From positions 6,180,240-6,244,239 of the forward strand of contig OY755242.1 in assembly GCA_963576725.1 (NCBI GenBank): a stretch of 64,000 nt of DNA. The letters are read 5' to 3'. Of this stretch, positions 11,557 to 22,844 are shown in pieces. The notes beneath the pieces are model-generated. The model saw only the letters and a list, made by a program, of their open reading frames with translations. It made no database searches and was not told where the DNA came from. Source of the DNA: Azorinus chamasolen (lineage: Eukaryota > Mollusca > Bivalvia > Cardiida > Solecurtidae). The position numbers and the translations under genes are program-made. Each line of letters opens with the position of its first letter. Position 1 is the first letter of the stretch.

Positions 11557-11855
11557 GAGGGTGTCATGGTATTTACCTACACCGACTTAATAATATACTG
11601 ACGCCATGTTTCACAACAAATTTCATTACAGATACGAACTCCAAAATACAGCAGTTAGTACATACGCAAAACAGTAGTTCATTCTGGAATGAAATTGGTG
11701 TCACTGTATCTATGGAATCCATTTAATCATAAGCTTCATAAATATGTATAAACTATTCGTTAGTCAGAACAATATGTCGGGCTTCAAATTTCGAGATTTG
11801 TGCGCAAATTGTATTAATTATTTGGTCGAATTTGGACAGATTCACTCAAGAGACA

Positions 11856-12040
11856 TTAACCCTTCGCTTGCTATTCACGTCAATATACCTACCTGTAAAT
11901 AGTGAAGGCCCAGATGAGACATCTCCTACAGGAGCTGTCTCATCAGGGTCTGCACTATTTACAAGTTGATTATGCAACCCGTGCACTCCACAGCAGTGAT
12001 TGCACAGCGAAATACGTGTACACAGTGGCGATAATTACCT
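11856..12040. mobile_element. TTAA-type MITE, inverse copy of 15143 element, right end lost
   Basis: Begins TTAACCCTTCGCTTGCTATTC and shares TACCTACCTGTAAATAGTG, the CTCCTACAGGAGCTGTCTCAT hairpin and CACTCCACAGCAGTGATTGC with the element at 15143-15392, but in the reverse order. The distal terminus is not recognisable. Confidence 0.65.
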
Positions 12041-12680
12041 AATAACCTCGAAATTCACAGGAAACATTACGATTCAACTGGTTTCATAGAGACGACAGTT
12101 GAACCTAATTATTGCCATAGTTTGTTTTTGTCGTAAGGAGTTTGCTATGCTTACTGAAGTATTGGAATAATTTGACATGTATTAGTTTTTTCGTTGAGCT
12201 TTATAGATATGCATACATTAATAATTTGAGTCTTCCTAAAAGTTGACCTTATCCACTTGCTACAGCCATCGTGTTTGCATGCAGAGATGAGAGACGTCTA
12301 TAGCGCATAAATATGTATTTGTCAATTTCATTTAGTAATGACAAACGCAAAGTCATAATTTAGTCTACAAAACGTTATCCTAACTGTCAAAACCTCTGTT
12401 CAATATGTTAAACATCTCTTTGTTGAATATTCATTTAAGAAATAAGGACGCCATGAATATTTATTAGCTAATGATGTATACTAGCATTGGTACCTTTTCC
12501 TGATCTGGGTCTACACAGTTTTCAAATGACAGTACACGCGTGTCCTAGCTTGAAGGGTTGATACCGGTCCCATCTGCTCCTGAGAATGAAGTTGGTAGTT
12601 CGCCATGTCTACCCTTTATCGGCAAGTCTTACGTTTACCTTAGCTGCCTCAATGGCACAGGTGAATTACTTTACATCTAG
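12041..12680. other. No recognisable gene
   Basis: AT-rich sequence. I see no coding or repeat signal apart from short MITE-like words. Confidence 0.35.
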
Positions 12681-12687
12681 ATGTTGC

Positions 12688-12743
12688 TCATTCACTCACT
12701 CACTCACTCATTCACTCATTCATTTACTCACTCAATCACTCAC

Positions 12744-12775
<32 letters not shown>
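12688..12775 (+). repeat. (TCAC)n / (AATC)n compound microsatellite
   Basis: TCACTCACTCACTCA-type repeats pass into CAATCAATCAATCAATCA. The 66-codon open frame here is a repeat artefact. Confidence 0.9.
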
Positions 12776-13044
12776 GTATTGCATAAAACACAGTACATAT
12801 GTTTATAGCAAGTAAAGTAGAGTACAGGCGAAAACAAGTATGGATTTACCGAGGAGCATACAAAGATATTATAATATATAATCAATCAATTACTGTCATT
12901 TACATTCAGCTTCTAAATTTATTAGCGAAACATATACACTTTGCTAGATTTCTTATAACTGTCCTTGTTCCTACTGACATGAGATGCAGCAACGTATTCT
13001 TAACACATATATGTTTTACACGTTGTCAAAACATAATTACATTT

Positions 13045-13290
13045 TCATTAATAAATTTTCACACATTTGTGGAAATTCAACTGCATTTTTCACATATGAA
13101 TTGTCCACAGATCTGTGGATATATGATGGCATCGTATCACAAATAAATATTCACGCATCTGTGGAAATACAATTGCATTCTTTACAAATGTATTTATTCA
13201 GACATCTATAAATAATCGATTGCATTGGTCATAATTGAATGTTCACAATCTGTAGAAATACGAAATCTATAACATAAATTGCATTCCAGT
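13045..13290 (+). repeat. Degenerate ~65-75-bp tandem repeat, about 4 units
   Basis: Units share CACACATTTGTGGAAAT / CACGCATCTGTGGAAATAC followed by TGCATTCTTTACAAAT. Period and ends are approximate. Confidence 0.45.
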
Positions 13291-13309
13291 AGTTTTCAAA
13301 AACAGTCGA

Positions 13310-13515
13310 CCATATCTGAAAGTAGGAGATTCTTCGAAAGCAAACGCAGGAGTGTGAAAAGAAAGAAAATGCAGACTTGGTTTTTAGCAGTTATTAAAAG
13401 TGCAAAACAACTCCCCCACCCCTAGCATCGTCGTAAGCGGAATTCAATATTCAAAACCAGTAACATCGAAACTAATGCTAAGGAAGGTCTAGAAATATAG
13501 CAACACTTTTTTTTA
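13310..13515 (+). repeat. Unclassified interspersed repeat X, most complete copy
   Basis: Left part GAAAGTAGGAGATTCTTCGAA, middle GTTATTAAAAGTGCAAAAC, right part GCGGAATTCAATATTCAAAAC and AGTAACATCGAAAC. The same order recurs at 25826/27306 (split by a Naiad), at 31700-31896 (inside a Naiad) and in part at 14560. No coding capacity; could be a SINE-like or MITE family. Confidence 0.6.
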
Positions 13516-13889
13516 CGGCAAGCACCTGACACCTGCTGTTGTGAAATACATAATTCCCCATGACCTTTACATCTCAATGACTCAAATATACAAAAACAAC
13601 AGAATTACATTTACAATTTATTAAATCGGAGAAAAGCGATTTGACGGTGTATATAACAGGCATGCGCGATGATCGGCTTGAGGCGCGTAAGCGGAATCTA
13701 CATATATTGGACTGTAACAAAGCAGAGAATATTGCCACTGCTGTGACTAAGACAGATGATGTATCTCAGGGAGTTATGCAACTTATGTTGCAACAGTTTA
13801 GTGTTCCGAATCCGACATGCCCAACCATCAATCTGTTCGAAAAGCTAATTATTCGGACTACCATGTTTCCAGGTAGTTTTCAAATGCAA

Positions 13890-14041
13890 GTGATAAGATC
13901 AATGAATGTATAGACAAGGGCGACCCGGAGGAGACACTGCAAATGCTAGAGATGCCGGACGCCAAGCTTGAGAATGTGGATGACAAGCAGGCATGCTACT
14001 ATCAAGTTCAGCTGATACGCAAGAAAACACAGAAAGCAGAG
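13890..14041 (+). CDS. Probable single exon of an IQGAP-like gene (or a copy of one)
   Basis: The frame beginning KINECIDKGDPEETLQMLEM at about 13895 continues PDAKLENVDDKQACYYQVQL and IRKKTQKAE. The pattern INE-DxGD-TLQxL-P-AKLE-V-A-YQ-LIR-K-KA matches the repeat region between the calponin-homology and WW domains of IQGAP scaffolds, which link Rac/Cdc42 signalling to actin. The stretch ends at a good splice donor, GCAGAG followed by GTGAGA at 14042. Upstream, AG at about 13889 after a modest pyrimidine stretch could be the acceptor, and a TAG stops the frame shortly before it. No other exon of such a gene is visible, so it may be one exon of a gene with long introns, or a stray duplicate. 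Family assignment is from memory of the motif pattern. Confidence 0.55.
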
Positions 14042-14555
14042 GTGAGACAGGACGGGTGTCTAACAATTGGCATGTCGCAAGCCTCTTTTATGCCTATTTT
14101 GATGGAATAATTTTCCAAAAATACGATACAAAAGTCTTGTCAAGATCAAATGTTTGGCATTCTGATCTTGATTCTTCGAGTGGAAGAGTGTTGACTTTGA
14201 GTGTTGGACTGCGCCGTTGGTTTTGGGGATGTCGGTTTGCTTGGCGGGTGGGGGTTTGAATCGGGATTGTTATGAGTCTTTTGCCATTGGTGGCTTGTTT
14301 TTGGTTGGAGGTGTTCCCTCCGATGATTTATGATTGTTTTTGTCGGAGTCCGCTGTGGTATTTGATTCGGTTGAGTTCCGTGTCGGATGACTCCTTTTTG
14401 GAGCTGTCAGGTCCGGGTCTGCTTTATTTGCTTGCGGGCTGGATGGAGGCCATCCTGTGGTGTGGGCCAGTCCTCGTGAGAGTTGTGTTTTGTGGATGGT
14501 GGATTGGCTCTTTCCTCCATGGGTGCTCCTTTGCTCCATGAATAGAGCTTTTTGA
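14042..14555. other. Unrecognised G/T-rich stretch
   Basis: From about 14150 to 14550 the plus strand is markedly G/T-rich (TTGGTTTTGGGGATGTCGGT and similar) and open on both strands (132 codons on minus, 89 on plus). None of the frames resembles a known protein. The skew recalls the 3' regions of the retroelements here, but I found no matching words. Confidence 0.35.
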
Positions 14556-14559
14556 TACG

Positions 14560-14640
14560 GTGCTGAAGTTTTGAAAGTAGGAGATCCTTCGAACGCAAAA
14601 TAAGGAATGTGAAAAGATAAGGCTGACCAAGTGCGCGTTT
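14560..14640 (+). repeat. Repeat X, left-part fragment
   Basis: TGAAAGTAGGAGATCCTTCGAA and a following GTGAAAAGATAAG match the left third of the repeat at 13310. Confidence 0.6.
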
Positions 14641-14744
14641 GTTTCCATATTCTATATAACCGAAACATGTTGTTTTATTGGAATCCTTGCCCTAAATGAC
14701 AAAACTTTAGTGTCTGATAAGTACTTGGCAGTTTTATGCTTTGT

Positions 14745-14956
14745 TCTTTCTTATCCCTTGTGCTCGACCTGACTCACATTTGCAAATAACATGGATCCAG
14801 ATGAGACGTTGAGCAATTCGGCGTCTCATCAAGAAACCAGCTATTCGACACTCGGCCAATAGTTTCTTAAACGTTTGACCGCATCGGAAGAAATTAAAAT
14901 TGCACCGGATTCTATTTGGACCAGACATTATTTTTTCTGCAGCGGCGAAAGGGTTA
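14745..14956. mobile_element. MITE family S, right end TTAA
   Basis: Core hairpin GATGAGACGTTGAGCAATTC / GGCGTCTCATC, then CGACACTCGGCCAATAGTTTC, ending GGCGAAAGGGTTAA. The ending suggests family S also uses TTAA. Confidence 0.6.
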
Positions 14957-15142
14957 ACAGGCAATTATTGATAAAGGAAGCATACTTTTGTTATTACCGT
15001 GTAATTATGTCTCGCAGACATTTTAATTGTGAAGATTAACCTTATCCGTATTTTATTGTCGTACATTTATTGCAATCAATGCTACTCGCCTAATGACGCA
15101 TTTGTAGCCTGCAAATACAGTGCAACCTCGATATTCTGACCT

Positions 15143-15392
15143 TTAACCCTTCTCTTGCTGAATTTTAAAATGCATTTCTCCTTCTTTACCCATGCCCTGT
15201 TGTATAATTACATATATCTTCACTGTGTACAAGTATTTCGCTGTGCAATCACTGCTGTGGAGTGCACTGGTTGCACAATCAACTTGTAAATAGTGCAGAC
15301 CCAGATGAGGCAGCTCCTGCAGGAGTTGTCTCATCTGGGTCTTCACTATTTACAGGTAGGTATATTGACGTGAATAGCAAGCGAAAGGTTAA
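15143..15392. mobile_element. TTAA MITE, first of three end-to-end copies
   Basis: Bounded by TTAACCCTTCTCTTGCT and AGCAAGCGAAAGGTTAA. Central palindrome CAGCTCCTGCAGGAGTTGTC. Shares its right TTAA with the next element. Confidence 0.8.
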
Positions 15393-15605
15393 CCCTTTCG
15401 GTGCCAAATTCTAATTGTTGTCTGTAAACCAATTTTGGAAATGAGATAAGTAAATGTAAATTTCAAAGGAATAAAGCACAGCTATAGAAATAGAGATTGA
15501 GACAAAAAGTGAAGTCCCTGATCCTTGAAAAGGCGGCGTCTGATCTAGGACTGCACTAAATTTTGTCGCGGTGCATTTATGCGACACTGGCGGTGAAAGG
15601 GTTAA
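15389..15605. mobile_element. TTAA MITE, second of three end-to-end copies
   Basis: Bounded by TTAACCCTTTCGGTGCC and GGCGGTGAAAGGGTTAA. The interior (AAGGCGGCGTCTGATC) differs from its neighbours, so it is a separate family. Confidence 0.75.
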
Positions 15606-15846
15606 TCCTTTCCCTGTTCTATGTTTATTTTAAATCTTAATAACTACTGAATATTCATGGAAAAATAGTAATGATGAAGTATGGAAGGTGGAACAATTTA
15701 GTCATTTTAGAACGTAAAGAAACAAATCATTCAAATTCCATTAGTAAACGGAGCAGATCCTGATAAAGCGGTTCCTATATGATCCGTCATATCTGGGTCT
15801 ACTGTTTGCAAATCCGTGAAAACACGTATATAAAGGAAAGGGCTAA
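15602..15846. mobile_element. TTAA MITE, third of three end-to-end copies
   Basis: Starts TTAATCCTTTCCCTGTTC and ends AAAGGAAAGGGCTAA, where the last TTAA has become CTAA. Hairpin arms GAGCAGATCCTGATAAAGCG and TCATATCTGGGTCTACTGTT. Confidence 0.65.
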
Positions 15847-16334
15847 GGAATCATACATTTGTCTACGATATAATGGCAGTTCGAGTGAGACTATTTCTAA
15901 CTTGGAAACTTTCTCGATGTAGGTCGATGTAATTCTGGAAGTTTCTGCTGGAACTTTTTCAGTATCACGTGCGATCTGCATCAAGCTGTCGCGTGTATTT
16001 ATAAATATGTGCAATGGTGACGTTTGGAAACAAAATCCGTATTACAAAATTTGGACGAAAACATATTTTTAACTCGAGCTTTGTTGTAGTTCGAGTTATC
16101 CGAGTTCGACGGCTAAACACTTACAATGCTGTAGAATAATGTCGTGTCGAAATTGGATTTGTTCAATATTGACTGCGTTTGATTAGATTTATTTTGAGAC
16201 ACTATTGACTGAGTGCCAACGAGACCAATCCTCTTGCGACGCCGATTTATTGTGCGTCTTATCTGGATCCAAACTCACTGGAAATGCGATTTAGGTGGCG
16301 TATATCAGGAGTATGGTATTAAGATAACCATGCT

Positions 16335-16466
16335 TTGTGGTTATAAAACATATTGCTTCAGTCTGAAATCATTCTCAAGCATCTGATTGGTCAGATTCGG
16401 TGTTTGCTCAGAATCTGACCAACCAGATACTTGCGCATGATCTCAGACTCAGACGTTTTATAACCT
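16335..16466. mobile_element. Palindromic MITE, family A
   Basis: GGTTATAAAACATATT and GACGTTTTATAACC at the ends; inner arms CATCTGATTGGTCAGATTC and GAATCTGACCAACCAGATAC. Confidence 0.65.
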
Positions 16467-16879
16467 CGGCCCAACGTATTAAAATATCCCAACCTATACC
16501 GAGCATTGAGCGTGTATAACATCATCACATATATTTGTTTCGTTCTCTTATTTTCTATTAGAAAGTTAGAAATAGGAAACCGAACGGACATGTTTTGTAG
16601 GCCAACTAGTGTTAATGGATATAAATCCATTTGATTTACCAACTTTACATCGAGTAGCATGTCCTGAAAATAGAAATGTATATAGTATTCTATGTGCATC
16701 TTGAAACACAAACATATATACTATACAGCCGTTCTAATACCAACATTTGTTTAATTAGTATAATGTATTACATTGGCTCATTTATATCAATGTAAGATGA
16801 CATCAGGCATAGTAATTAGAAGGTTTTGTTTATAATAATACATGAACCATGAGCACACCTGTAACATCAGCTCAAATAA

Positions 16880-16979
16880 GAGTATTTAATAAGCAAACAG
16901 AGCAAACCCCGATCAGACGGATCCCATAGGAACCATTTGAACTGTGTACACTCTGTTTGGAAAGGAATCCAAATGTGGC
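16880..16979. mobile_element. Family T MITE fragment, interrupted by a Naiad
   Basis: GCAAACAGAGCAAACCCCGA, TCAGACGGATCC and ACTCTGTTTGG form the family hairpin. Its right side stops where the Naiad fragment starts at about 16980. Confidence 0.45.
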
Positions 16980-17217
16980 TTTTGTTTGCATTGCGTCTTT
17001 GTGCGTGTGGTTTGTTCATGTTGTGGAACGTTTGTCCCTGGTTCTTGTGTGTCTTTTGGTGTTTTCTGTGTTCATTTCGTGTGTGTGTGTGTGCGTGTGC
17101 GTTTGGGTGTGTGGTTGTGTGTGTGTGTGTGATGCTGTCTATCGGTGTTTTGGTGGTGGTTGCGTCTTGCATGTGGCTTTGCCTGCTTGACTTTACTACT
17201 TTTCCATCTATTAGATA
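16980..17217 (+). mobile_element. Naiad family 1, 3' UTR fragment
   Basis: Matches the last ~240 bp of the family 1 element: TTTGTTTGCATTGCGTC, a GT repeat, GCTGTCTATCGGTGTTTTGG, ending in TTGACTTTACTACTTTTCCA. Three overlapping frames of 62-93 codons are artefacts of the GT-rich sequence. Confidence 0.85.
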
Positions 17218-17267
17218 AATGGTTAAGTTATGTATTAGCAGACCAGATTCTTATCAGCCCCTACCGT

Positions 17268-17430
17268 ACTCTACAGTATAAACTGTCTTAAGCGACCATC
17301 AACAAAGACTAAATATGGTATGCTAAAACAGGCGATGGTTTAATGCAGGGAAAAGGTGACACATAAAGCTCCTGTAGGAAATTTCCGTATCACTTTTGTC
17401 CTGCATTAAGCAACCACCTGCGTTTTAAGA
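17268..17430. mobile_element. pogo-like MITE, left portion
   Basis: TACAGTATAAACTGTCTTAAG terminus, then a hairpin GGTTTAATGCAGGGAAAAGG / CTTTTGTCCTGCATTAAGC. Right terminus not identified. Confidence 0.5.
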
Positions 17431-17519
17431 ATCATATGTTCAATGAATAAATGACTGTTTAAGACATGCTGTATTTTTTATTTGAAAGCAAGTTAACCAA
17501 TTTTCTCATTGGCTATATT

Positions 17520-17785
17520 TAGATCGAACCTCGATGAATAAATCTACCAAAGAGGAGCATTTACTAGAGAAAAGGAAGCTTTGAGAATCTTATAGTTTTG
17601 AAACCATTGTGATAAATAGAGCATTTGCTCCTATGGAAACAAATGCTTTATTTATCACAATGGTTTCAAAATGTGACTTTTACAGAGGCCTTTAAAGGCG
17701 TCAACCTGAGGGACTGTGTTAAAGGCCTATCTAAGGCCTAAATTTAACTGCTTTGAAATACGCACGAGCTTAGTAAATGGTCGCT
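17520..17785. mobile_element. MITE family D
   Basis: Perfect hairpin AACCATTGTGATAAATAGAG / CTTTATTTATCACAATGGTT at about 17609-17670, preceded by AGGAGCATTTACTAGAGAA and followed by CCTCAGG-like sequence on the minus strand. Related copies at 25235 and 38709. Confidence 0.6.
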
Positions 17786-18174
17786 TTTAAAAGGTTCTAC
17801 CGTTAACAACAAGCGAATCGACAAGTCCTAATCACTAGCTATAAAACAGGGATGTAAATTCAAATGAACATAATGTACCTTGTACCACAAGTTCATACAG
17901 TCTTGCCAATAATTTGTAATCGATGTCAATTCTGTAATGTGCCATGCAAATTACCGAAATGTATTTTTACAGCTATTCGAACGTGCGAGATGAAAGCAAA
18001 GTAATTATGCAACACATAGTCATTGATTGATTTTGCCATCACTAGAAGCAATTTGTAACTCATCAATTGAATCTAAAACCTCCTATATGCATGGAAGAAC
18101 ACTGCCCGTTGGCATTGTTCATTACTGAACCGCACAACAGAAATATAACTCTCTAGTTTCAAAACAGATGTAGC

Positions 18175-19400
18175 TTAAAATGCAGGAAAGGGTATTCAAC
18201 AGAAACTGCTCTTCTGAAAGTTCAAAACGACATCCTTCAATCCCTAGATAAAAACAGAATTACAATTCTGGTGATGCTTGATGATACACGACTGCATTTG
18301 ACAAAATCGATCACGAAACGTTGCGAAAACACCTAGAAAAATGACTTCAGAATCATTGAAAATCCCCTTGAGTGAATGACCTCCTATCAAAATTACCGCT
18401 ATCAAATAGTGTCAGTTAACATGAAATAAAGTGTGCCACAGGGATCGGTCCTAGGACCAAAACACTACACCATGTACACAGAACCTGTCGGCTCAATCTG
18501 CAGAAACCATGGACTGAACCACCATTTTTATACCGATTACTCACAATTATACCTATCATTTTAGCCCAAGGACATTTCCTGTAAACAAGGGGCTTTATCG
18601 CGAGTTGAGAACTGTCTCAAAGAAATAGTCTCTTGGATGCACCAAAACATGCTGAAGTGCACCAAAACATGCTGAAGCTCAATACTGACTAAAATGAGGT
18701 CATCCTGTTTCATACAAAAACATAGAAGTACCTGAAGAGATTCATGTGCATGTAGGGCCCTCTATAATCAAATCATCTTTGGGTATAAAGAATCTCGGTG
18801 CATGGCTCGATTTACAAATGGATATGACATCACACATCAATCCGTGTGGAGGTCTAGTTATGCACAGCTCCGACGAAAAGGTCCTATAAGAACGTACCTC
18901 TTACCTGATGCTACCAAGACTTTGGTGAACTCTCTTGTTACATAAAAAATAGACCACTACAACACATTGCTGCATGTAATTTTAAACAACACACTGCGGG
19001 AAACTTCAGAGAGTGCAAAACACAGCAGCCCGCATCATAACCAGGACTCCTAGATATAATCATATCACGCCGGTTTTGAAGGAACTTCACTGGCTTCCGG
19101 TTCAACATCGGATTGAATTCAAAATCCTGACACTTACGTATAAAGCCAAGCACAATGAATCCGCCAAGTACATTGTCGACATGTTTGACGTGTACAGGTC
19201 CCGCAGAAAGTTAAGGTCAGCACGTAGTTCCTTGTTGTTGGTTGTACCAAGAAGTCTTAAGGTAAAATACGGTGAGAGAAGTTTCATGCATGCCGCTCCG
19301 AAACTCTGAATTGCTCTACCATCAGGCATTAGAGACACATGCTCACTGGCATGTTTCAAAAGATCTCCGAAAACGCATTTCTTCAACATATATATATTAC
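18175..19400 (+). pseudogene. CR1/L2-like LINE reverse transcriptase, dead
   Basis: Broken frames show RT motifs in order: NRITILVMLD and FDKIDHETLRKHL-like sequence at 18250-18330, PQGSVLGPKHYTMYTEPVG at 18435, then HHFYTDYSQLYLSF at about 18520 where a YADD box is expected, so the catalytic site has decayed to YTDY. A C-terminal piece from 19013 (QNTAARIITRTPRYNHITPV, LKELHWLPVQHRIEFKIL) is typical of CR1/L2/Jockey-type LINEs. A duplicated GCACCAAAACATGCTGAAG lies at 18638-18677. The first half of the protein (endonuclease) is absent. Confidence 0.8.
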
Positions 19401-19485
19401 TAGGACAGTTTAGAAAACGTAGTTAATAATCATTAATTATCATAACTACAGCATTAGCCACAGCGTGTTGATCCTGCCACTCTTA

Positions 19486-19768
19486 TGTCGCGGTTGTTGT
19501 AGATTAGTCGGAGAGGGGATACGTTTATTTACACTGTTTGTCTTTTAGGGTGGGGGTGAATATAAATGTGAGGTTGGACGCCGATAAACCGGTTTAACCC
19601 CCCAGTGACTTTTGTCACTGACCGTTCCAAGGCGGTGCTTCCATCTTCCCCCTAGTGTGTGTTTGTTTTGTCTTTGTGCGTCTCTTGTTGTTTTTATTGT
19701 GTTGCTGTTCGGGCGACTGTTTGTTCTGTATGTGGTGTTTCCTGCATGACTCATTTTTGTACTTTTGG
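19486..19768 (+). mobile_element. Naiad family 2, 3' UTR fragment
   Basis: Begins CGCGGTTGTTGTAGATTAG, contains the AAACCGGTTTAA palindrome and the ACTGACCGTTCCAAGGCGGT block, and ends CATGACTCATTTTTGTACTTTT, as in the 57254-57765 copy. Confidence 0.85.
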
Positions 19769-20875
19769 AACATTTTGAAACCCCCTTCTCCTACATAATG
19801 CTCTACAAATGTATAATAAAATAGGATAAAATAAAAAACATAATATAAAAAACATTAACGAAAAAATGCATACATTGTATGGATTTCTAGGGAATCCGCT
19901 TGCTGTTGTACGCGCGGGTTTTGTGTCAGCGGGATTCCGCTGTCCAGGTGTTCGATGCTGAGGGGGTGCTGTTTTCAAACGGGGCATCCCTATATGCTTG
20001 GTACTTCTGGTAACTCCAGTTCCAATGCCGGAGGGAGCACGGTTGTCAAACAGCGCATCCCTATACCGCGCAGGTACATTAGGAGTTTTGCTAGCAAGAC
20101 TTGCTAACCTACCCTAAACAAGTGCCAGGGATTCCTGTTAAGCTAACCCAGGTTCCTTATATTGGCTTACCAGTGAACTTGGTCGTGTAATATATGGGCA
20201 GTGGGCATGTTAAACATGTACGGTCCGATGCAGCCACGCGTGTCTCAATCAGTGTCGATTGGTCCGATAGGATTATTTAGCCATTGTAACCTTGAAACCT
20301 TGGGATTTGTTGTAGGAACATTATACGGGATACCCTCTTTAGCTCTACTTTGGCTGAATGTTTCTGGTTCCCATAATAGGATTACTCCATAATTTATATT
20401 TGGATATACCCTATTACAACTCTGTTAAAATAAATGTTGAAGAATGTAGCAAAAGACGGGTTATCCTTTATGTACTCCCTCGTTGCCACTACGGATCGAA
20501 TAGTGTTTGGCTGGAATGGGTTGCATATTGCACGTATATAACCAATGTTTATTTGTATTGCTTAGTTCATATGCATGGACTTCAAATAGACATATTCTGT
20601 TACCCAATTGTCCAATATATGTAAGGCAATATTTCATCTGTAGTGCTGTATGTCAAAACTGTACCGAAGTCTGGTGGTTCTGGGTCGTAACTGTGTGACG
20701 TACTGACACTGGGTGATCTGAGTACGTTGACACAATATAATAGAGCATGACATGACAGACAGATAAACTTACGGAAAGGATAAAGTTGGTTTACCTATGC
20801 TGTAAATAAATTCTATTTTTTATTATTCTTATCTATATATAAATATTAAATATATTTTATTTTAAATATTCTATA
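19769..20875. other. No recognisable gene
   Basis: A GC-richer patch at 19880-20050 repeats GGGAATCCGCTTGC / GCGGGATTCCGCTG and GGGGCATCCCTATA / AGCGCATCCCTATA, suggesting an old duplicated repeat. The rest shows no coding signal. Confidence 0.35.
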
Positions 20876-20879
20876 TGCA

Positions 20880-20991
20880 TTGAATATACCCTGTTTTGTA
20901 AATACAATTGATCTATGTGAAGCGCTTTTGAACGCACATATCCTGTGTGAAACGAGCGCTATATAAATATGGTATAATAATAATAATAATA

Positions 20992-21022
<31 letters not shown>

Positions 21023-21025
21023 TGT
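20880..21025 (+). repeat. LINE/SINE 3' tail with (TAA)n
   Basis: GTGAAGCGCTTTTGAACG, AAACGAGCGCTATATAAATA then TAATAATAA repeats to 21023. The GCGCTATATAAAT-(TAA)n ending is typical of CR1/L2-type LINEs and SINEs that share their tail. Confidence 0.65.
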
Positions 21026-21499
21026 CGATATCGTAAACTCATTCGAAACCGGAATAGATTAGATCTCTTTAAATAGGTGACTGCTTAATGCAGTGAACGC
21101 GAACGTGAACGCTCGGTTAAGAAGGTTTGTACTCCAAATATGTGACGTCCCACACCACCCATATGTGTAAAACAATGTGACATGTAGAATTTAGTACGTA
21201 TCTGTTACACCCAGTGTTTAAGTAACTTCCTAGTGGATAAACATGATAATGGTTTAGAAAAGCAAAATGCTTTCTAATCCGTTCCTGCATAGACTCCGTT
21301 CTAAAGTGGAGATCAGATGGCTTCTGAGTATTTTTACATATATATGCAGGAGTTATATGGTTAAATATTTATTTTTGTAGGCTGGCATTTTATAGAGGTT
21401 TCATTGTATTTGCATTTGTATGATAGCATTTCCTTTATACATAGCTATTGAAATAGAATACAACACACCCTCATTAGTATGATCGTTTAGTAACTACGG

Positions 21500-21673
21500 A
21501 TTGAACACTTTTGAAGGCAAGTGACTGCTTAATACAATGTAAAAGTCATACAGATATCGCACATACGCGTGTCTGCACGTCATTGGCCATGTATTAAGCT
21601 GACGTCGTTCTTTAAAGCTGATAACACTTATAGACATATATTTGAGTGTTTAGAACAGTGAGGCTTTACTGTA
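21500..21673. mobile_element. pogo-like MITE, right portion
   Basis: GACTGCTTAATACAATGTAAAAG and its reverse arm CATGTATTAAGC, ending GTGAGGCTTTACTGTA. Confidence 0.5.
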
Positions 21674-22364
21674 TAAATGTAGCATAATTGCCTTGTATTC
21701 TAACCATTCAACACCAGTATTTAATTACTTGTGTGCATCTGTATTGCTGGAATCAATTCCAAGCCATTAACACAATCCATTACAACTGAACAGAAGTCCG
21801 AGACCCTATTAAGCCCTTAGCATGCAAAACAAATCTTGGAATGTACACATATTGCGTTTAATTAATTTCCAACAAACAACTGAAGGTATACTCAATTTGT
21901 CAGAATACAATCGAGTGTTCCACACCTTATATCCCGATGCCAAATTACGCAGTGTCTCATCTAGATCCAGAATGTTAACCGCAGATTATCTCGTACCATG
22001 CTAAAGACACGAAATAACACTATCTCCCCTTGCACGCAATGAACAAATTATCACCGGCTATCATGTGTTTTGTCATGGAACAATCATTTATTATTTCATT
22101 CTACAGTCACTGGAACAATTAACCAACATAATTATGTACGCTTTTGTTAACAGTTTATGCTAGCTGACCCACCCTTCTATCACAGGTGCATGTGCAAACC
22201 GTGTATGTATTATCAAAGGTTGTCTTATGAATAGGATCTGTACGTTTTGTTACTGGAACTAAATTCCACATGTCACATCAAGAAACGAAGTTATTTTCAG
22301 AAACGCACACATTTGAATGTTAAACTGGAAACGTGTTGTGTAAGTGCTCTTAGAAATGGGGAAT

Positions 22365-22597
22365 CATCACCATCCCTTATATAAACGCCTTTCAAACATT
22401 TGCAAACAGAGCAGATCCAGATTAGACGACTCCTATAAGAGTCGTCTTATCAGGGCCTGCTTTATTTGCTTATGGTACAACATAGATCTGATCCTGCAGT
22501 TTTTGTCTGCGTTATAATGACATGTCTTCATATGTAATTAATAAAATCATCTAATTCATATTAGTGATGCAATTATTTCATATTCCAAAGGGAACAA
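22365..22597. mobile_element. Family T MITE
   Basis: GCAAACAGAGCAGATCCAGA, the GACTCCTATAAGAGTCGTC palindrome and GGGCCTGCTTTATTTGC; right end CCAAAGGGAACAAGTTAA. Left TTAA has been lost. Confidence 0.6.
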
Positions 22598-22673
22598 GTT
22601 AAATTGGTTAAAAGAAACATAGACAATCCCTAGGGAACAAAGGTCTTATTACATTGCAAATTGCATTGCAGAG

Positions 22674-22842
22674 GACAGTAAAAACTTCTCTAAGCTGGAC
22701 GTTCAAATTATCACCAATGCCGGTCTTTAAGACAGGTGGTAGCTTAATGCAGTTTGAAAGTCATGCAGAAAGCTCCAAAACGAAAGAGTCTTCTGCATGA
22801 TTGTCATTTTACAGTAAGCAGCCAACTCCCCAAAACTAACCT
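22674..22842. mobile_element. pogo-like MITE, left half, split by later insertions
   Basis: GACAGTAAAAACTTCTCTAAG terminus, GCTTAATGCAGTTTGAAAGTC hairpin arm and ATTTTACAGTAAGCAGCC. The sequence then runs straight into a minus-strand Naiad. A plausible right end (ATTATAGAGAGGATTTACCGTA) is found only at 25113-25134. Confidence 0.5.
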
Positions 22843-22844
22843 AC

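Noticed and set aside
14270..14668. Minus-strand 132-codon open frame
   Set aside because: Low-complexity, overlaps open frames in two other frames, no known domain; due to G/T skew of the plus strand.
16207..16290. Host promoter or CpG island near MITE hairpins
   Set aside because: No CpG-rich block, TATA/Inr arrangement or downstream gene could be identified; the words belong to family S.
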